Source: Archaeoglobus sp. JdFR-27 (GTDB lineage: Archaea > Halobacteriota > Archaeoglobi > Archaeoglobales > Archaeoglobaceae). From it: a stretch of 36,561 nucleotides of DNA. The DNA is taken from assembly GCA_002011235.1 (NCBI GenBank), contig MTMO01000057.1:1-36561 (forward strand), given 5' to 3'. Each line of letters opens with the position of its first letter. Within the stretch, counting starts at the first letter, position 1. The notes beneath the pieces were generated by a model that saw only the letters and a list, made by a program, of their open reading frames with translations, did no database searches and was not told the origin of the DNA. Of this stretch, positions 7,531-16,614 are shown piece after piece. The position numbers were made by a program, and so were the translations under genes.

Positions 7531-7725
7531 TTACACGAGTATTTGAATAAGAACGGTAAGCAGATAGATGAGAAAACCTATTACTCCAACAAAAAACATC
7601 ACAGCAATGGATACCTTTGTTGTAGTGAAGAATTCCTCTCTATCCGGTTTCCTCGTCATCTTGAGCACGTTATAGTACTCCTGAAGCTTTTTCTGAATAC
7701 CACTATTACCAACCATCCAGTCCAT
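7531..7725 (-). CDS. secE: Protein translocase SEC61 gamma subunit (SecE)
   Basis: This 64-residue protein has an amphipathic N-terminal helix (IQKKLQEYYNVLKMTRKPDREEF) given here by key residues LQEYYNVLKMTRKP, followed by one C-terminal membrane helix (about 41-64). That is the minimal SecE/Sec61-gamma topology. It clamps the SecY channel. Its position just before spt5 and rpl11 confirms the identity. The ATG at 7725 has AAGGGAT upstream; Met4 is an alternative start. Confidence 0.93.
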   Translation of the reverse strand: MDWMVGNSGIQKKLQEYYNVLKMTRKPDREEFFTTTKVSIAVMFFVGVIGFLIYLLTVLIQILV

Positions 7726-7875
7726 TTAAATCCCTTGGGTATTTGAAATTTTTTGTGTGAAAGGCATGATTTTCGAAAGAGTATTTTGGTTTCTTGAGAA
7801 TTATAAGATTATAAGATCCCGAAGATGATTTTAATTAAAAGTTGAAGTGCATGAAGTAGAGGTTACACAAGATAG

Positions 7876-7898
7876 AAAAAGTTAATTCAATAAAAAAT
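7876..7898 (-). terminator. Candidate U-tract terminator after ftsZ
   Basis: The minus strand downstream of ftsZ contains T6 and T5 runs (7892-7897 and 7876-7880). The 220-nt spacer between ftsZ and secE holds no gene. A tandem AAAGTGAAAT repeat lies at the ftsZ stop (about 7925-7950). Confidence 0.35.
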
Positions 7899-7946
7899 GT
7901 TATGGCTTTTCTCGGATCATTTTATTTTAATTATTTCACTTTAATT

Positions 7947-9047
7947 TCACTTTACTATATCTATTCCGAATCTCTTTGTAACCGGCAAACCTTTTCTTCC
8001 CAAAATCTGAGGAGATTTAACACCAGTTACTATCACCAGAGTTTGCATCGTATTCTCTAAAGTTGGATCGATCATTGCACCCCAGATTATTCTTGCATCA
8101 GGATCTACCTTACTATAGATTTCCTCCACAACACTCTCTGCTTCCTCTATCGTCATGTCAGGACCTCCTGTAACATTTACCAAGGCTGCCTTAGCTCCAG
8201 AAATGTCCACCTCGAGCAATGGACTCTTCAAGGCCTTTCTGACCGACTCCGCAGCTTTATCCTCTCCACTCGCCTCTCCAAGACCTATCATCGCAACTCC
8301 ACCCTTCTCCATTACCGTTCTGACGTCTGCGAAGTCGAGGTTAACCAAAGCAGGTTTCGTAATAAGCTCAGTAATACCTTTGACGGCCCTCATCAGAACC
8401 TCATCTGCTACTTTGAAGGCAAGTTGGATCGGATAGTTTGGAACGACTTCAAGCAATCGATCATTCGGAATAACAATAACCGTGTCTGTGACTTCCCTCA
8501 GTCTTTCAAGACCCGCCTCAGCATTCTGTCTCCTTATAGCTCCTTCAGCCGAGAACGGGAAGGTTACAACCGCTATGGTTAAAGCCCCCGCCTCTTGAGA
8601 AGCTTCAGCAATAATAGGGGATGCTCCAGTTCCTGTACCGCCTCCAAGGCCACAGGTTATGAAAACAAGATCTGCACCATCAACAATCTGTTTAATTTCA
8701 TCCTCATTCTCTCTAGCTGCCTCCTCACCGATCTGAGGCAAGCTTCCCGCTCCAAGACCCCTTGTCCTTTTCTTTCCTATAAGAACCCTTCTGTGAGCTT
8801 TTGTATAGTAAAGATGCTGCACATCTGTGTTGACAGCATAAAGGTCAGCTCCTACTATACCTGCTTCATACATTCTCGTAATTGTATTACATCCACTTCC
8901 ACCAACACCAATCACTTTGATAACAGTCTTCAATTCATGGAGAAGCTGAATTATTTCATCTTCAACTCCCTCAACAGGTTCACTTTCAATCTTAGCTCTC
9001 TTCTCCCGTTCAGCCCTTTGAAGAGCTTCTTCCACGATAGATTTCAT
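7947..9047 (-). CDS. ftsZ: Cell division protein FtsZ
   Basis: This is a tubulin-like GTPase that forms the division ring, 366 residues. It has [11 protein letters not shown] (nucleotide binding), AVNTDVQHL and the tubulin signature [12 protein letters not shown]. The T7 loop region contains [10 protein letters not shown], and IIWGAMIDP and GVKSPQ lie further on. The N-terminal about 40 residues are an archaeal acidic/basic extension. GGGGAG lies 6 nt before ATG 9047 and abuts ATG 9053, so 9047 is the better start. The gene is divergent from pyrC and shares a promoter region with it. It lies upstream of secE-spt5-rpl11 as in related archaea. Confidence 0.97.
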   Translation of the reverse strand: MKSIVEEALQRAEREKRAKIESEPVEGVEDEIIQLLHELKTVIKVIGVGGSGCNTITRMYEAGIVGADLYAVNTDVQHLYYTKAHRRVLIGKKRTRGLGAGSLPQIGEEAARENEDEIKQIVDGADLVFITCGLGGGTGTGASPIIAEASQEAGALTIAVVTFPFSAEGAIRRQNAEAGLERLREVTDTVIVIPNDRLLEVVPNYPIQLAFKVADEVLMRAVKGITELITKPALVNLDFADVRTVMEKGGVAMIGLGEASGEDKAAESVRKALKSPLLEVDISGAKAALVNVTGGPDMTIEEAESVVEEIYSKVDPDARIIWGAMIDPTLENTMQTLVIVTGVKSPQILGRKGLPVTKRFGIDIVK

Positions 9048-9082
9048 ATTCATCTCCCCTTGGTTAATTTATTCTTTACGAA

Positions 9083-9093
9083 TAGTATATAAA
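9083..9093. promoter_or_regulatory. Symmetrical TATA box between ftsZ and pyrC
   Basis: AGTATATAAAT reads as a TATA box on both strands. It is centred about 25 nt before the pyrC ATG (9113), predicting a leaderless pyrC mRNA. On the other strand it predicts an ftsZ start site near 9062, leaving a short leader that carries the GGGGAG site. Confidence 0.55.
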
Positions 9094-9112
9094 TCTTTGT
9101 TCTTAATTTTAA

Positions 9113-10381
9113 ATGATGGTAGCCATCTATGGTAAGTTTCTGTACAGAGGAGAGATTATCGAAGCTGGAATTGAAATTGAGAATGGAGTTATAAAAGATA
9201 TCAAAAAGACCATTGAAACTGAAAAAGTTGAGAAAATTGATGGCTTGATTTTACCTACCTCGATTGACGTCCATGTGCATTTCAGAGATTTTGAAGAGAG
9301 TGATAAGGAAACAATCGAGTCTGGCTCATTATCTGCCCTTTATGGTGGGAACTGCTTAGTAGTCGATCAACCTAACACAAATCCCTTCGTCGACAATTTC
9401 GATGAGTACGAAAAAAGAATGGAGATAGCTGAGAAGAAGTCATATATAGATTATACCCTTAACCTTGGTCTGACGTTAAAAAACTCTGAAAGAATTCACG
9501 AAATAATCAAAAAAATTGAAGAAAAATATAGAATTCCTGCTGTTGGTGAAGTGTTTCTTCAACACAATAACCCAGAATTCCAGATCCCATATGATGTGCT
9601 CGAAGAAACAAGAAAGAAGATTTCTAAGCTCATAACTGTCCATGCAGAAGATCCTTCCCTGATCCAGGATACAAGACCTCCAGAAGCGGAAATTGAAGCT
9701 GTAAAAAGATGCTTAGAATTTGGTGATTTTCATTTCTGCCATGTCTCAACCTACGATTCAGCTGTCCTCATCTCTGACACGAATTCAACATTTGAGGTGA
9801 CACCCCACCATATATTACTGAATTCGGAAGATCTCAAGAGATTTGGAGAATTCTCAAGGGTAAATCCCCCCTTGAGGGATAAAGTTGAGGCTGAGATGCT
9901 ATTTAACGTTCTCCAGCTTGCTGACATACTCGCTTCAGACCACGCCCCTCACACATTGGAAGATAAGAAAAATGGAACCCCAGGGTTTCCGGGAGTAGAG
10001 ACGACTTATCCTTTGATGGTAAATTTGATGAGAAGGGGCCTCATTGGAATAAGAACTCTCACGAACCTGATGGCGATAAACCCAGCAAAAATATTCGGCT
10101 TTGAGAAGTATGGTGGCATTGAAATTGGAAATTATGCGAATTTCGCAGTTTTCAATCTGAAGGGGGTTTCAAAGATAAAAATAGAAAGATTGCACACAAA
10201 AGCTGAGTGGACCCCATTCGAGAATTTTGAGGCCGTATTTCCAGAAAGAGTCTACCTAAAGGGAGAACTTGCGTTATTAAATGGAGACGTGTTAATTGAA
10301 CCCGGAATTCGTAAAAAAGAAGAGACTGATCCAGGAGAAGTTGAAGAAAGTGAAAAGAACACTGGCTCTAGTGAGAATTGA
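9113..10381 (+). CDS. pyrC: Dihydroorotase
   Basis: This enzyme of pyrimidine synthesis cyclises carbamoyl-aspartate to dihydroorotate. It is 422 residues of the amidohydrolase superfamily. Metal ligands are seen in DVHVHFRDF (about 54-62) and later histidines in TVHAEDP and FCHVST. The catalytic Asp region is ASDHAPHT (about 276-283), followed by GFPGVETTYPLM. The C-terminal 20 residues (EETDPGEVEESEKN) are an acidic tail beyond the conserved domain, which may come from the rearrangement that left a gene remnant immediately behind it. No ribosome site is seen; ATG 9113 or 9116 would be leaderless from the TATA at 9083. Confidence 0.94.
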   Translation: MMVAIYGKFLYRGEIIEAGIEIENGVIKDIKKTIETEKVEKIDGLILPTSIDVHVHFRDFEESDKETIESGSLSALYGGNCLVVDQPNTNPFVDNFDEYEKRMEIAEKKSYIDYTLNLGLTLKNSERIHEIIKKIEEKYRIPAVGEVFLQHNNPEFQIPYDVLEETRKKISKLITVHAEDPSLIQDTRPPEAEIEAVKRCLEFGDFHFCHVSTYDSAVLISDTNSTFEVTPHHILLNSEDLKRFGEFSRVNPPLRDKVEAEMLFNVLQLADILASDHAPHTLEDKKNGTPGFPGVETTYPLMVNLMRRGLIGIRTLTNLMAINPAKIFGFEKYGGIEIGNYANFAVFNLKGVSKIKIERLHTKAEWTPFENFEAVFPERVYLKGELALLNGDVLIEPGIRKKEETDPGEVEESEKNTGSSEN

Positions 10382-10638
10382 GCGAGAGGTTTTTAGATTC
10401 TCCTTTATACTCATTCGCTAATTCAATTGATCCGAAGGGAATTGGTGCTCTTGGTGGAGGACAGCAGCCCTCTCAGCCATCAGAAACTCCAGCAACACAG
10501 CACTCAGACCCCACAACCTATACCTACTGCCACTCTAAACCCACAAAAACATCTGAAGAGAAGAAATCGCCAGGATTTGAACTGATCGCTGCTATATTAG
10601 GAATATCGATGGCATTTGTTCTTAGAAAAAGGAAGTAG
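10378..10638 (+). pseudogene. Remnant of a PGF-CTERM surface protein (C-terminus)
   Basis: This 86-codon frame ends in a textbook PGF-CTERM archaeosortase signal: SPGFELIAAILGISMAFVLRKRK, with P-G-F, then a hydrophobic helix and a basic tail. It is preceded by a Ser/Thr/Pro/Gln linker. It has no signal peptide, opens only with a TTG overlapping the pyrC stop, and an in-frame stop lies just before it. A sorting signal without export makes no sense. The linker also reads TPQPIPTATLNP in another frame, suggesting compensating frameshifts. It is best seen as the broken 3' end of a secreted S-layer-type protein. A genuine small gene is the less likely alternative. Confidence 0.6.
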
Positions 10639-10663
10639 GATGTTAACAAAAATCCCTTCTAAC

Positions 10664-10680
10664 AATTTTTTAATTTTTTA
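10664..10680 (+). terminator. T-tract terminator after the PGF-CTERM remnant
   Basis: Two T6 runs separated by AA lie between the convergent pyrC-side transcript and argS. They are typical archaeal termination sequence. Confidence 0.45.
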
Positions 10681-10697
10681 TAAATTACAAAACCAAT

Positions 10698-12377
10698 TTA
10701 CATTTTCTCCAGTGGCTTGATTCCGAGTACCTCAAGTCCGTTTCTCAAAACAATTCTTGTGGCATCGACTATAGCAAGTCTGTGCATTCTCAACTCCTTT
10801 TCCTCTTTCAGCACGGGATGGAGTCTGTAAAAATCGTTAAATTTCATAGCGATGTCGAAGATGTAATCAGCGAATACATTCGGTCTGAGTTCTTTAAGAA
10901 CCCTTTCAATAACATGGGTAAATTTTGAAAGTAATACAATGAGCTCTCTTTCAGCAGGAGTACAAAGTTCCCCCACGATTTCAATATCTGGCATCCCGTT
11001 TTCCACCGCTTTCCTGAGAATGCTACACGCCCTTGCATGGGAATACTGGATATAGCTTGCCGTTTGCCGCTCAAAATCCAAAGCCTTCTTCCAGTCAAAA
11101 GTCATCGGTTTTTCGGGAGCGAGCTTAACGAAGTCGAACCTGAGAGCTCCGATTGCAACGCTTTCAGCTATCTCCTTTTTTTCCTCATCAGACATCTCTC
11201 TATCCTTTATTATGACATAAGCCTCATCGTAAACCCTTTCGATGAGCTCATCTGCGGAGATGAACTTGCCCTTCCTAGTGCTCATCGAACCCTCAGGAAG
11301 AGAAACAAATTCGAAAAAGACTATCTCTGGTGGCTTTAGACCTAGAATTTCAAGTATATCGCTCAGCTGCTTACCAAAAAACTTGTGATCAGAGCCGAGA
11401 ATATTTATGAATCTCTCAAAATTCTCATTTTTCCAGACATGGTATGCAAGATCTCTTGTTATGTAAAGGCTCGTTCCATTCTCTCTTCTCACCACAACAT
11501 CCTTCTCAAAACCCTTTGATTTAAGATCAACATACCATGCCCCATCCTTCTTAAGCAATCCCAGCTCCTCGATCTTTTTCAGCACTCTATCAACGTAACC
11601 ATTCCTTATGAATTCCGATTCCCATACAACTTCATCATGGTGAATGTTAAGCCTCTTGAGTGTCTGTTTTATCCCCTCATAGGCCTTCTCAACCACTTCT
11701 CTGAATTCTTTAGAAACTTCTTCGTTTCCAAGTTCATATTCAAGCATTATCTCTTCAACTTCCCTTTCAATTTTCTCCTTCTCATTTTCGTCTTCTTCCA
11801 TGATTTTGTTTATCGCGATGTAAGCGTCAGCGACTGCATGATCAGGTTTTTTATCGTTTAAACCGAATCTTCTTACACCTAAAATGGCTAAAGCTACTTG
11901 CCTGCCCATATCGTTCATATAATAGTGTGTATTCACATCCAAGCCAGCTTTTCTTAAAATCCTTGCCAGGGTGTCCCCTATTACTGAATTTCTAATATGC
12001 CCTATATGTAACGGTCCATCCGGATTTGCAGAGGTATGCTCAATTAAAACATCTCCCTGTTCCGTCATGCTTCCATAATCCTCATCTTCATCCAGAATCG
12101 TATTAACGACATCCTCCAAAAACTCATAACTCACGTTAAAGTTGATATAGCCATTTACGATTTCAATGCTTCCAACGTAGTCAGAAAGATTAGCAGCAAT
12201 TGCATTCGTGATCTCCGTTGCGATCTCATCTGGATTTCTCTTCTGCTCTTTCGCAAGTTTGAAAGCTATCGTGCATGAGAGGTCAGCATGCTCACTCTCC
12301 CTAAGAAACCTGCTTACATCCATATCTAAAAATTTGGATAGTTCCGTTTCAATCTCTTTCTTAAAAACCCTGAACAT
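10698..12377 (-). CDS. argS: Arginyl-tRNA synthetase
   Basis: This is a class I aminoacyl-tRNA synthetase of 559 residues. It has an N-terminal Add1 domain (1-90) and SANPDGPLHIGHIRN with the HIGH motif at about residues 124-127. The catalytic domain continues with LYITRDLAYH and GSDHKFF. The KMSKS equivalent is MSTRKGKF, and the C-terminal anticodon-binding DALR domain begins near YIQYSHARACSIL. GGTGATGAA lies 4 nt before the ATG. The gene starts 4 nt after the aRF1 stop, giving a termination/charging pair in one transcript. Confidence 0.97.
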   Translation of the reverse strand: MFRVFKKEIETELSKFLDMDVSRFLRESEHADLSCTIAFKLAKEQKRNPDEIATEITNAIAANLSDYVGSIEIVNGYINFNVSYEFLEDVVNTILDEDEDYGSMTEQGDVLIEHTSANPDGPLHIGHIRNSVIGDTLARILRKAGLDVNTHYYMNDMGRQVALAILGVRRFGLNDKKPDHAVADAYIAINKIMEEDENEKEKIEREVEEIMLEYELGNEEVSKEFREVVEKAYEGIKQTLKRLNIHHDEVVWESEFIRNGYVDRVLKKIEELGLLKKDGAWYVDLKSKGFEKDVVVRRENGTSLYITRDLAYHVWKNENFERFINILGSDHKFFGKQLSDILEILGLKPPEIVFFEFVSLPEGSMSTRKGKFISADELIERVYDEAYVIIKDREMSDEEKKEIAESVAIGALRFDFVKLAPEKPMTFDWKKALDFERQTASYIQYSHARACSILRKAVENGMPDIEIVGELCTPAERELIVLLSKFTHVIERVLKELRPNVFADYIFDIAMKFNDFYRLHPVLKEEKELRMHRLAIVDATRIVLRNGLEVLGIKPLEKM

Positions 12378-12381
12378 TTCA

Positions 12382-13605
12382 TCACCGGTTATTTGGTTTG
12401 AAGCGGAGGATTGCTGCTATACCACCAAAGGCGTTCATTAGCATCGCACCCTCCTCCGAGTCAGTGGAGATAAACTCAACCTTCGTGCCCATCGATTCGG
12501 CCATCTCGCTTAACTCGAGAACGACATCGGTTCGCTCGACTTCCTCCATCTCTATGCCATCCTTCTCGCATTTAGGCGGATTTTCGGTTCCTTCCTTAAC
12601 CGTTACAATCTTCTCCTGCCCACAAACAGGGCATCGATATTTAACCCTCTCATACCTCAAATCTTCGCTGAGCAAGAGTGTTTCAACAGCTCCAAGCTCA
12701 AGGCTTTGTCTGACTTCTTCCTCCCCATAGGCTGCAAGTCCATCCTTCGCAACCTCCTGCAAGAATCTGCTAATAAGCCTTTTCTCCCTGATCAAATCCA
12801 ATTCTTGCAACGCATCCTGAGCTTTTTCTACAAGCTCGAAAAGCCCACTTTCGTCTGTATAGCTTACATCGAAAAGCCCTATTACCCTTCGCTGGAGTTC
12901 GTGATGCAGATATTCTCCGCTATAGAACTCCTCCTTGGTTGGACTTGGTCCCCCAATAAGTACACCCACCAAATCTTTCAGATGTGGTAGCAGTGCTTCG
13001 CCTGCTTTGTCAGCAACCTTCTTGTAGAATTCGTGGATTGCGATCTCTCTCAGCCTCTCGAATCTCACACTGCTCTGACCACCCTGCCTGTGCTTACCCG
13101 GAACCATTGATGAGGTGTAGCTCAAAACCTCGATTCTCTTGCCCCTTAAAATTCCAACCGTAGCTTCTCTTCTGTCGATGACTATCAAACCGTAGATCTT
13201 CTTCTCTTTTAGCATCTCCTTCAAAGGCTCCAGATAGAAACTAGAATCGCAGTGATACTTGTATAGCGGAACTGGCTCTGGTGGTTCTATGATCTCAGTG
13301 ACCTGCTTCTGTCTACCCCCTCCAAGATCGATGTTTCCACTCAATATAACCATCCCATGCTCTGGAGGTTTTTTGTAGTACTTTAATCGCTGGAGAATCG
13401 CTTCCAAACCAGTAATAACACTTGTTCTGGTTTGTTTTGACTTTATGTTCGAAGCCTGGCTTAGCTCACTTCTCAGCTGATTTGTAACGTCTGCTATATT
13501 TTTATCTGGTGGTATGTAGAGGGTTATAAGTTCCGTCCCCCGTCCTTTCATCTTTTCGAGGTCCTCAAGTTTTCTTTTAAACTCGTACGTCAGTTTTGTG
13601 CTCAT
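12382..13605 (-). CDS. prf1: Peptide chain release factor aRF1
   Basis: This release factor, homologous to eukaryotic eRF1, reads all three stop codons. It is 408 residues. The N domain carries SNIKSKQT with the NIKS stop-decoding loop (about 51-58). The middle domain carries KHRQGGQS with the catalytic GGQ (about 178-184). The C domain holds a mini-domain with CPVCG and a later Cys (PPKCEKDG). ATG 13605 is favoured because GTGAT lies 4 nt upstream; the GTG at 13614 and the ATG at 13611 overlap that site. It is followed closely by argS, and cis-prenyltransferase and DUF2551 genes lie upstream on the same strand. Confidence 0.96.
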   Translation of the reverse strand: MSTKLTYEFKRKLEDLEKMKGRGTELITLYIPPDKNIADVTNQLRSELSQASNIKSKQTRTSVITGLEAILQRLKYYKKPPEHGMVILSGNIDLGGGRQKQVTEIIEPPEPVPLYKYHCDSSFYLEPLKEMLKEKKIYGLIVIDRREATVGILRGKRIEVLSYTSSMVPGKHRQGGQSSVRFERLREIAIHEFYKKVADKAGEALLPHLKDLVGVLIGGPSPTKEEFYSGEYLHHELQRRVIGLFDVSYTDESGLFELVEKAQDALQELDLIREKRLISRFLQEVAKDGLAAYGEEEVRQSLELGAVETLLLSEDLRYERVKYRCPVCGQEKIVTVKEGTENPPKCEKDGIEMEEVERTDVVLELSEMAESMGTKVEFISTDSEEGAMLMNAFGGIAAILRFKPNNR

Positions 13606-13657
13606 AGACATCACTTTTCCTGTTTCATCATTTTATCTCCCTATACTTCACTTTATT

Positions 13658-14410
13658 TCAATTCCTTTTCATGTTCTGCCAAGATCTGATAGCCCTAAGA
13701 AGATCTATCTTTCGAAATTCGGGCCAGTAAACATCACAGAAATAAGCCGCTCCCCTTGCTGACTGCCAGGGAAGAAAATTCGATAACCTTTGCTCACCAC
13801 CAGTTCTTATAACAAGATCAACAGACGCTTTTCCATCTGTATAGAGATATTTCCCAACGAGATCTGGAGAAATCTCTTCTAAATCTACCTTTCCATCCTT
13901 GACAAGCTTTAAAATCTTTCTGACAGCATCAACAATTTCCTGCCTCCCACCATAAGCGATTGCGATGTTCAGGAAAAATTTATTGTACTGAGACGTTCTT
14001 TCCTCCACTCTTTCAGCCGCCTCAAGAACATAATCTGGGAGATATTCTTTTTTACCTATGACCCTAACTCTAACTTCACTATCATGGATTCTTTTATCCT
14101 CTGCAAGTCTGTAAAGCTCTTTTCTAATTAGCTCAAAAATGTTCCGTTTCTCCTCTTCATCCCTCTTGAAGTTTTCTGTTGAGAAAGCATAAACTGTTAC
14201 ATTCTTTATTTTAAGATCCCAACACCAGTTTAATACCTCTTCAGCCTTTTTTGATCCAAAATAATGGCCAAGCTTTGTAGGCAAGCCTCTGCTTCTGGCA
14301 TATCTTCTGTTTCCATCCATTATTATGGCTATGTGATTGGGCATCTTTTTCTTTAAAACCTCAGAAGCCAATTTTTTCTCATAGATACTGTAAATTAAAC
14401 CGAGTCTCAT
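13658..14410 (-). CDS. uppS: Cis-prenyltransferase (polyprenyl diphosphate synthase)
   Basis: This enzyme elongates allylic diphosphates with isopentenyl diphosphate in cis to make the long polyprenyl (dolichyl-type) carrier lipid used for glycosylation. It is 250 residues. It shows HIAIIMDGNRRYA (catalytic Asp about residue 33), LGHYFGSKKAEEVLNWC, TVYAFSTENFKR and the late VDLVIRTGGEQRLSNFLPWQ region, here noted by its RTGGEQRLS motif, ending in EFRKIDL. An about 20-residue N-terminal extension precedes the conserved core. It lies 13 nt after the DUF2551 gene, probably in one operon. Confidence 0.94.
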   Translation of the reverse strand: MRLGLIYSIYEKKLASEVLKKKMPNHIAIIMDGNRRYARSRGLPTKLGHYFGSKKAEEVLNWCWDLKIKNVTVYAFSTENFKRDEEEKRNIFELIRKELYRLAEDKRIHDSEVRVRVIGKKEYLPDYVLEAAERVEERTSQYNKFFLNIAIAYGGRQEIVDAVRKILKLVKDGKVDLEEISPDLVGKYLYTDGKASVDLVIRTGGEQRLSNFLPWQSARGAAYFCDVYWPEFRKIDLLRAIRSWQNMKRN

Positions 14411-14423
14411 CTTATCCCTACTC

Positions 14424-14750
14424 TTAACCTGAGCGTTTTAGGTACTCATTCAAGATCTTAACAACCAATTCTGAATATTCTGGTTTTAAGAAATATCTAT
14501 TTTTGTTACCAAGCTCCATCTTTATTATCCCCAGTCTTGCGCTCATAAGGCCGATCATGGCTGAAACTCCTCTGGTTTTTATTTCAACCCCTCTTGACTG
14601 GAGTTCTTTATATATCTCTTCAGTTGTATACTTCTCTCCGCTAAGCATGAGTTTGAGCATTTCAACTCTCACACCCTTCTTATCCCTATCCAAATACTTT
14701 CTTAGTCTCGTTTCTATCTCCTTTTCCTTTCCGATTATTTTCTCCTCCAT
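14424..14750 (-). CDS. DUF2551-type small winged-helix protein
   Basis: This 108-residue protein has a charged N-terminal helix (EKEIETRLRKYLDR) followed by a winged-helix fold. Its recognition segment is likely EEIYKELQSRGVEIKTRGVSAMIG, here marked by the KTRGVSAMIG part. The wing is KMELGNKNRYFLKPEY. This matches the archaeal DUF2551 family as I recall it. The function is unknown; DNA binding is plausible from the fold. A TTTATAAAG box lies about 16 nt before the ATG (14764-14756), a little close for a leaderless start. It is upstream of the cis-prenyltransferase gene in the same direction. Confidence 0.75.
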   Translation of the reverse strand: MEEKIIGKEKEIETRLRKYLDRDKKGVRVEMLKLMLSGEKYTTEEIYKELQSRGVEIKTRGVSAMIGLMSARLGIIKMELGNKNRYFLKPEYSELVVKILNEYLKRSG

Positions 14751-14781
14751 ATTATCTTACTTTATAAAGCTAAATTTTGGC

Positions 14782-15837
14782 TTAAAGGGGTTCCACCTCA
14801 ACGATTATTCTTTTGTAGGTTGGATATCTCTCTATTATACTCACGTTCAAAGACTCCCTCTTAAATTTGTCTCTCCACTTTTTTACTGCCTCAACACTCG
14901 TCTCAATCGCTGAAGTTTCTGCATTCTCAATCAGGCGATAATCTTCACCTACCATAATCAGAAACTCAATCGCTTTTTGAATTTTTTCTCTCCCGCCCTC
15001 TATGAGGCCACACATTATCGTTCCATCTTCAGTGATTATGTAAAAATCAGGATGATTGTAAGCCATTCTCAGCAACCTATTTCTAAGCTGAACCGAATCC
15101 TTGAATCTTGCGGTGCAGTAATGGAACTTTTCTACCACTGATGCATACTTTTCGGCAATCTCCTTGCTTCCTATGGCTCCATAAAAGTCATCAACCTCAT
15201 AACCCCTTTCGACAAGATTTTCATAGTTCGTTTGAGAGAATTCCAGTTCGTTGAGATTAAGAAAGCAATCCAGGCTATTTGAAAGTTCTGCGATATCCGA
15301 TCGGAAATATAGAGCAGGAATTTCAAAGCCAGCATCCATACCCAGTTCTTTGGAATACCTTATCGAGTCGGCAAATCTTTCAGGATTTTCAAGTCCTATT
15401 GGATGGAACCTGATTTCATCCACATATGGTGAGAGTTTGTCGATCGTTTTCCATGAAGCAGGAATGCTTGTATAAAGGTGGATGTGAAGGTCAAAATCTT
15501 TGAGGAGTTTTAAGTATTCGAGCAATCGTGCTGGTTTTGTAAGAGGTTCCCCTCCCGTTATGCTTGCTCCTTCTGCATCCATGAGCTCGATTTCCTTGAT
15601 TATGTCCTCTTCAGACTTAACCGGCCTCTCATTTACAAAGATGAGGTCTCTATCTTTTCTTTCTTCAGATATCGGGCAGTAATAACAGGAGTGCACACAC
15701 TCTCCGGTAAGAAAGATAACAAGCTTTCCTCCTCCCCCACATATCCTGCAACCTTCCGAGAGGTATGTATAGAAGCTTCCCGCCTCTCTATCTATCCTTT
15801 CTCCTTTCTCCATCTCTATTCTGAGTATCTCGAGCAT
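14782..15837 (-). CDS. Radical SAM protein related to pyruvate formate-lyase activase (COG2108-like)
   Basis: This is a 351-residue radical SAM enzyme. The SAM-cluster motif is CVHSCYYC (CX3CX2C, about residues 52-59), preceded by a Cys pair in SEGCRICGGGGK (about 30-41). GGEPL in ITGGEPLTKPARLL is the SAM-binding motif after beta-2. The C-terminal about 130 residues include YCTARFKDSVQLRNRL and CGLIEGG, with further cysteines. The substrate is unknown in this family. It is alone between the NTase/cutA pair and DUF2551. No ribosome-binding site is visible, so the start rests on the first in-frame ATG. Confidence 0.82.
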   Translation of the reverse strand: MLEILRIEMEKGERIDREAGSFYTYLSEGCRICGGGGKLVIFLTGECVHSCYYCPISEERKDRDLIFVNERPVKSEEDIIKEIELMDAEGASITGGEPLTKPARLLEYLKLLKDFDLHIHLYTSIPASWKTIDKLSPYVDEIRFHPIGLENPERFADSIRYSKELGMDAGFEIPALYFRSDIAELSNSLDCFLNLNELEFSQTNYENLVERGYEVDDFYGAIGSKEIAEKYASVVEKFHYCTARFKDSVQLRNRLLRMAYNHPDFYIITEDGTIMCGLIEGGREKIQKAIEFLIMVGEDYRLIENAETSAIETSVEAVKKWRDKFKRESLNVSIIERYPTYKRIIVEVEPL

Positions 15838-15911
15838 TCTATTAAAAATTAACCAATCTTCTCATAATAAATTCACAAATCCAAAAGTTTAAGTTGTAAA
15901 GTTATAAGTAC

Positions 15912-16613
15912 CTATTCTGTTAGCCTCCTTCTCAAAGCGGGGTTCCTCTTGGCCATTCGCTCAAGATAGGATTCAAAGCTCTCATCATCTGGTACACTTA
16001 CATTTAAGAAAACTCCAGTTCTACCCGTTTCTCTCCTTTTTTCAAGTACGCGTTTCCTTTCCTCGATTATTTCGATCCCCGTGTTCAGGATCTTCGAGAG
16101 TACCAGATCATCTAAATCTAAAATTGGAACCTCTTCATGTCCCTCATCAAAAGGAAGAATGAGCATGAGCCTTTTATCCACACCAGGTGTTCTTTTTTCT
16201 TCAAGAAGACTTTTGAGGTCTAAAGCTCCTCCAAAGTTATAAAATTCAATTTCTCTACTTTTAAGATCCACGAGGGGAAAGCTGACGGTTGTGTTATCCT
16301 CCAGAACGATTTCTCCTTTTATGGCATAATTTGGAGTTGCCTGGACAATCTTCCTGTGAATGAAGCTTAATCCATCTAATGCCACCTCTATGAGATAAGA
16401 AGGTGTCTTTCTTGGTATGAAGATGTCGACATCGCTTTGTAGGGTTGCATCCCCTCTGGCGACACTTCCATAAACTATTGAAGGAATGGAGTGGCTTTCG
16501 AGTCTTCCCATTATTTCGATTGCCCTTTTCCTTTTTTTCCTGAGAATCTCCCACCTTTCCGGTGAGTAAAACACTTTCCTTCTTTCCCCAAACGTGGCAG
16601 TTTTTCTTCGCAT
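15912..16613 (-). CDS. Nucleotidyltransferase-domain protein (archaeal COG2413-like)
   Basis: This 233-residue protein carries a pol-beta-type nucleotidyltransferase core. The motif is VYGSVARGDATLQSDVDIFI (about residues 46-65), with the G-S and DVD metal-binding residues, preceded by a basic N-terminus. The C-terminal half (LDLDDLVLSK, EERKRVLEKRRETGRTG) is helical and positively charged, suggesting nucleic-acid binding. The protein or RNA target is unknown. Its ATG follows the cutA stop by 1 nt, so the two are co-translated. No antitoxin partner is adjacent; cutA does not fit a HEPN/MNT pair. Confidence 0.8.
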   Translation of the reverse strand: MRRKTATFGERRKVFYSPERWEILRKKRKRAIEIMGRLESHSIPSIVYGSVARGDATLQSDVDIFIPRKTPSYLIEVALDGLSFIHRKIVQATPNYAIKGEIVLEDNTTVSFPLVDLKSREIEFYNFGGALDLKSLLEEKRTPGVDKRLMLILPFDEGHEEVPILDLDDLVLSKILNTGIEIIEERKRVLEKRRETGRTGVFLNVSVPDDESFESYLERMAKRNPALRRRLTE

Positions 16614-16614
16614 G

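Noticed and set aside
7726-7946. C/D-box small RNA in the ftsZ-secE spacer
   Set aside because: No RUGAUGA box paired with a properly spaced CUGA was found on either strand; only U-tracts and AT-rich sequence.
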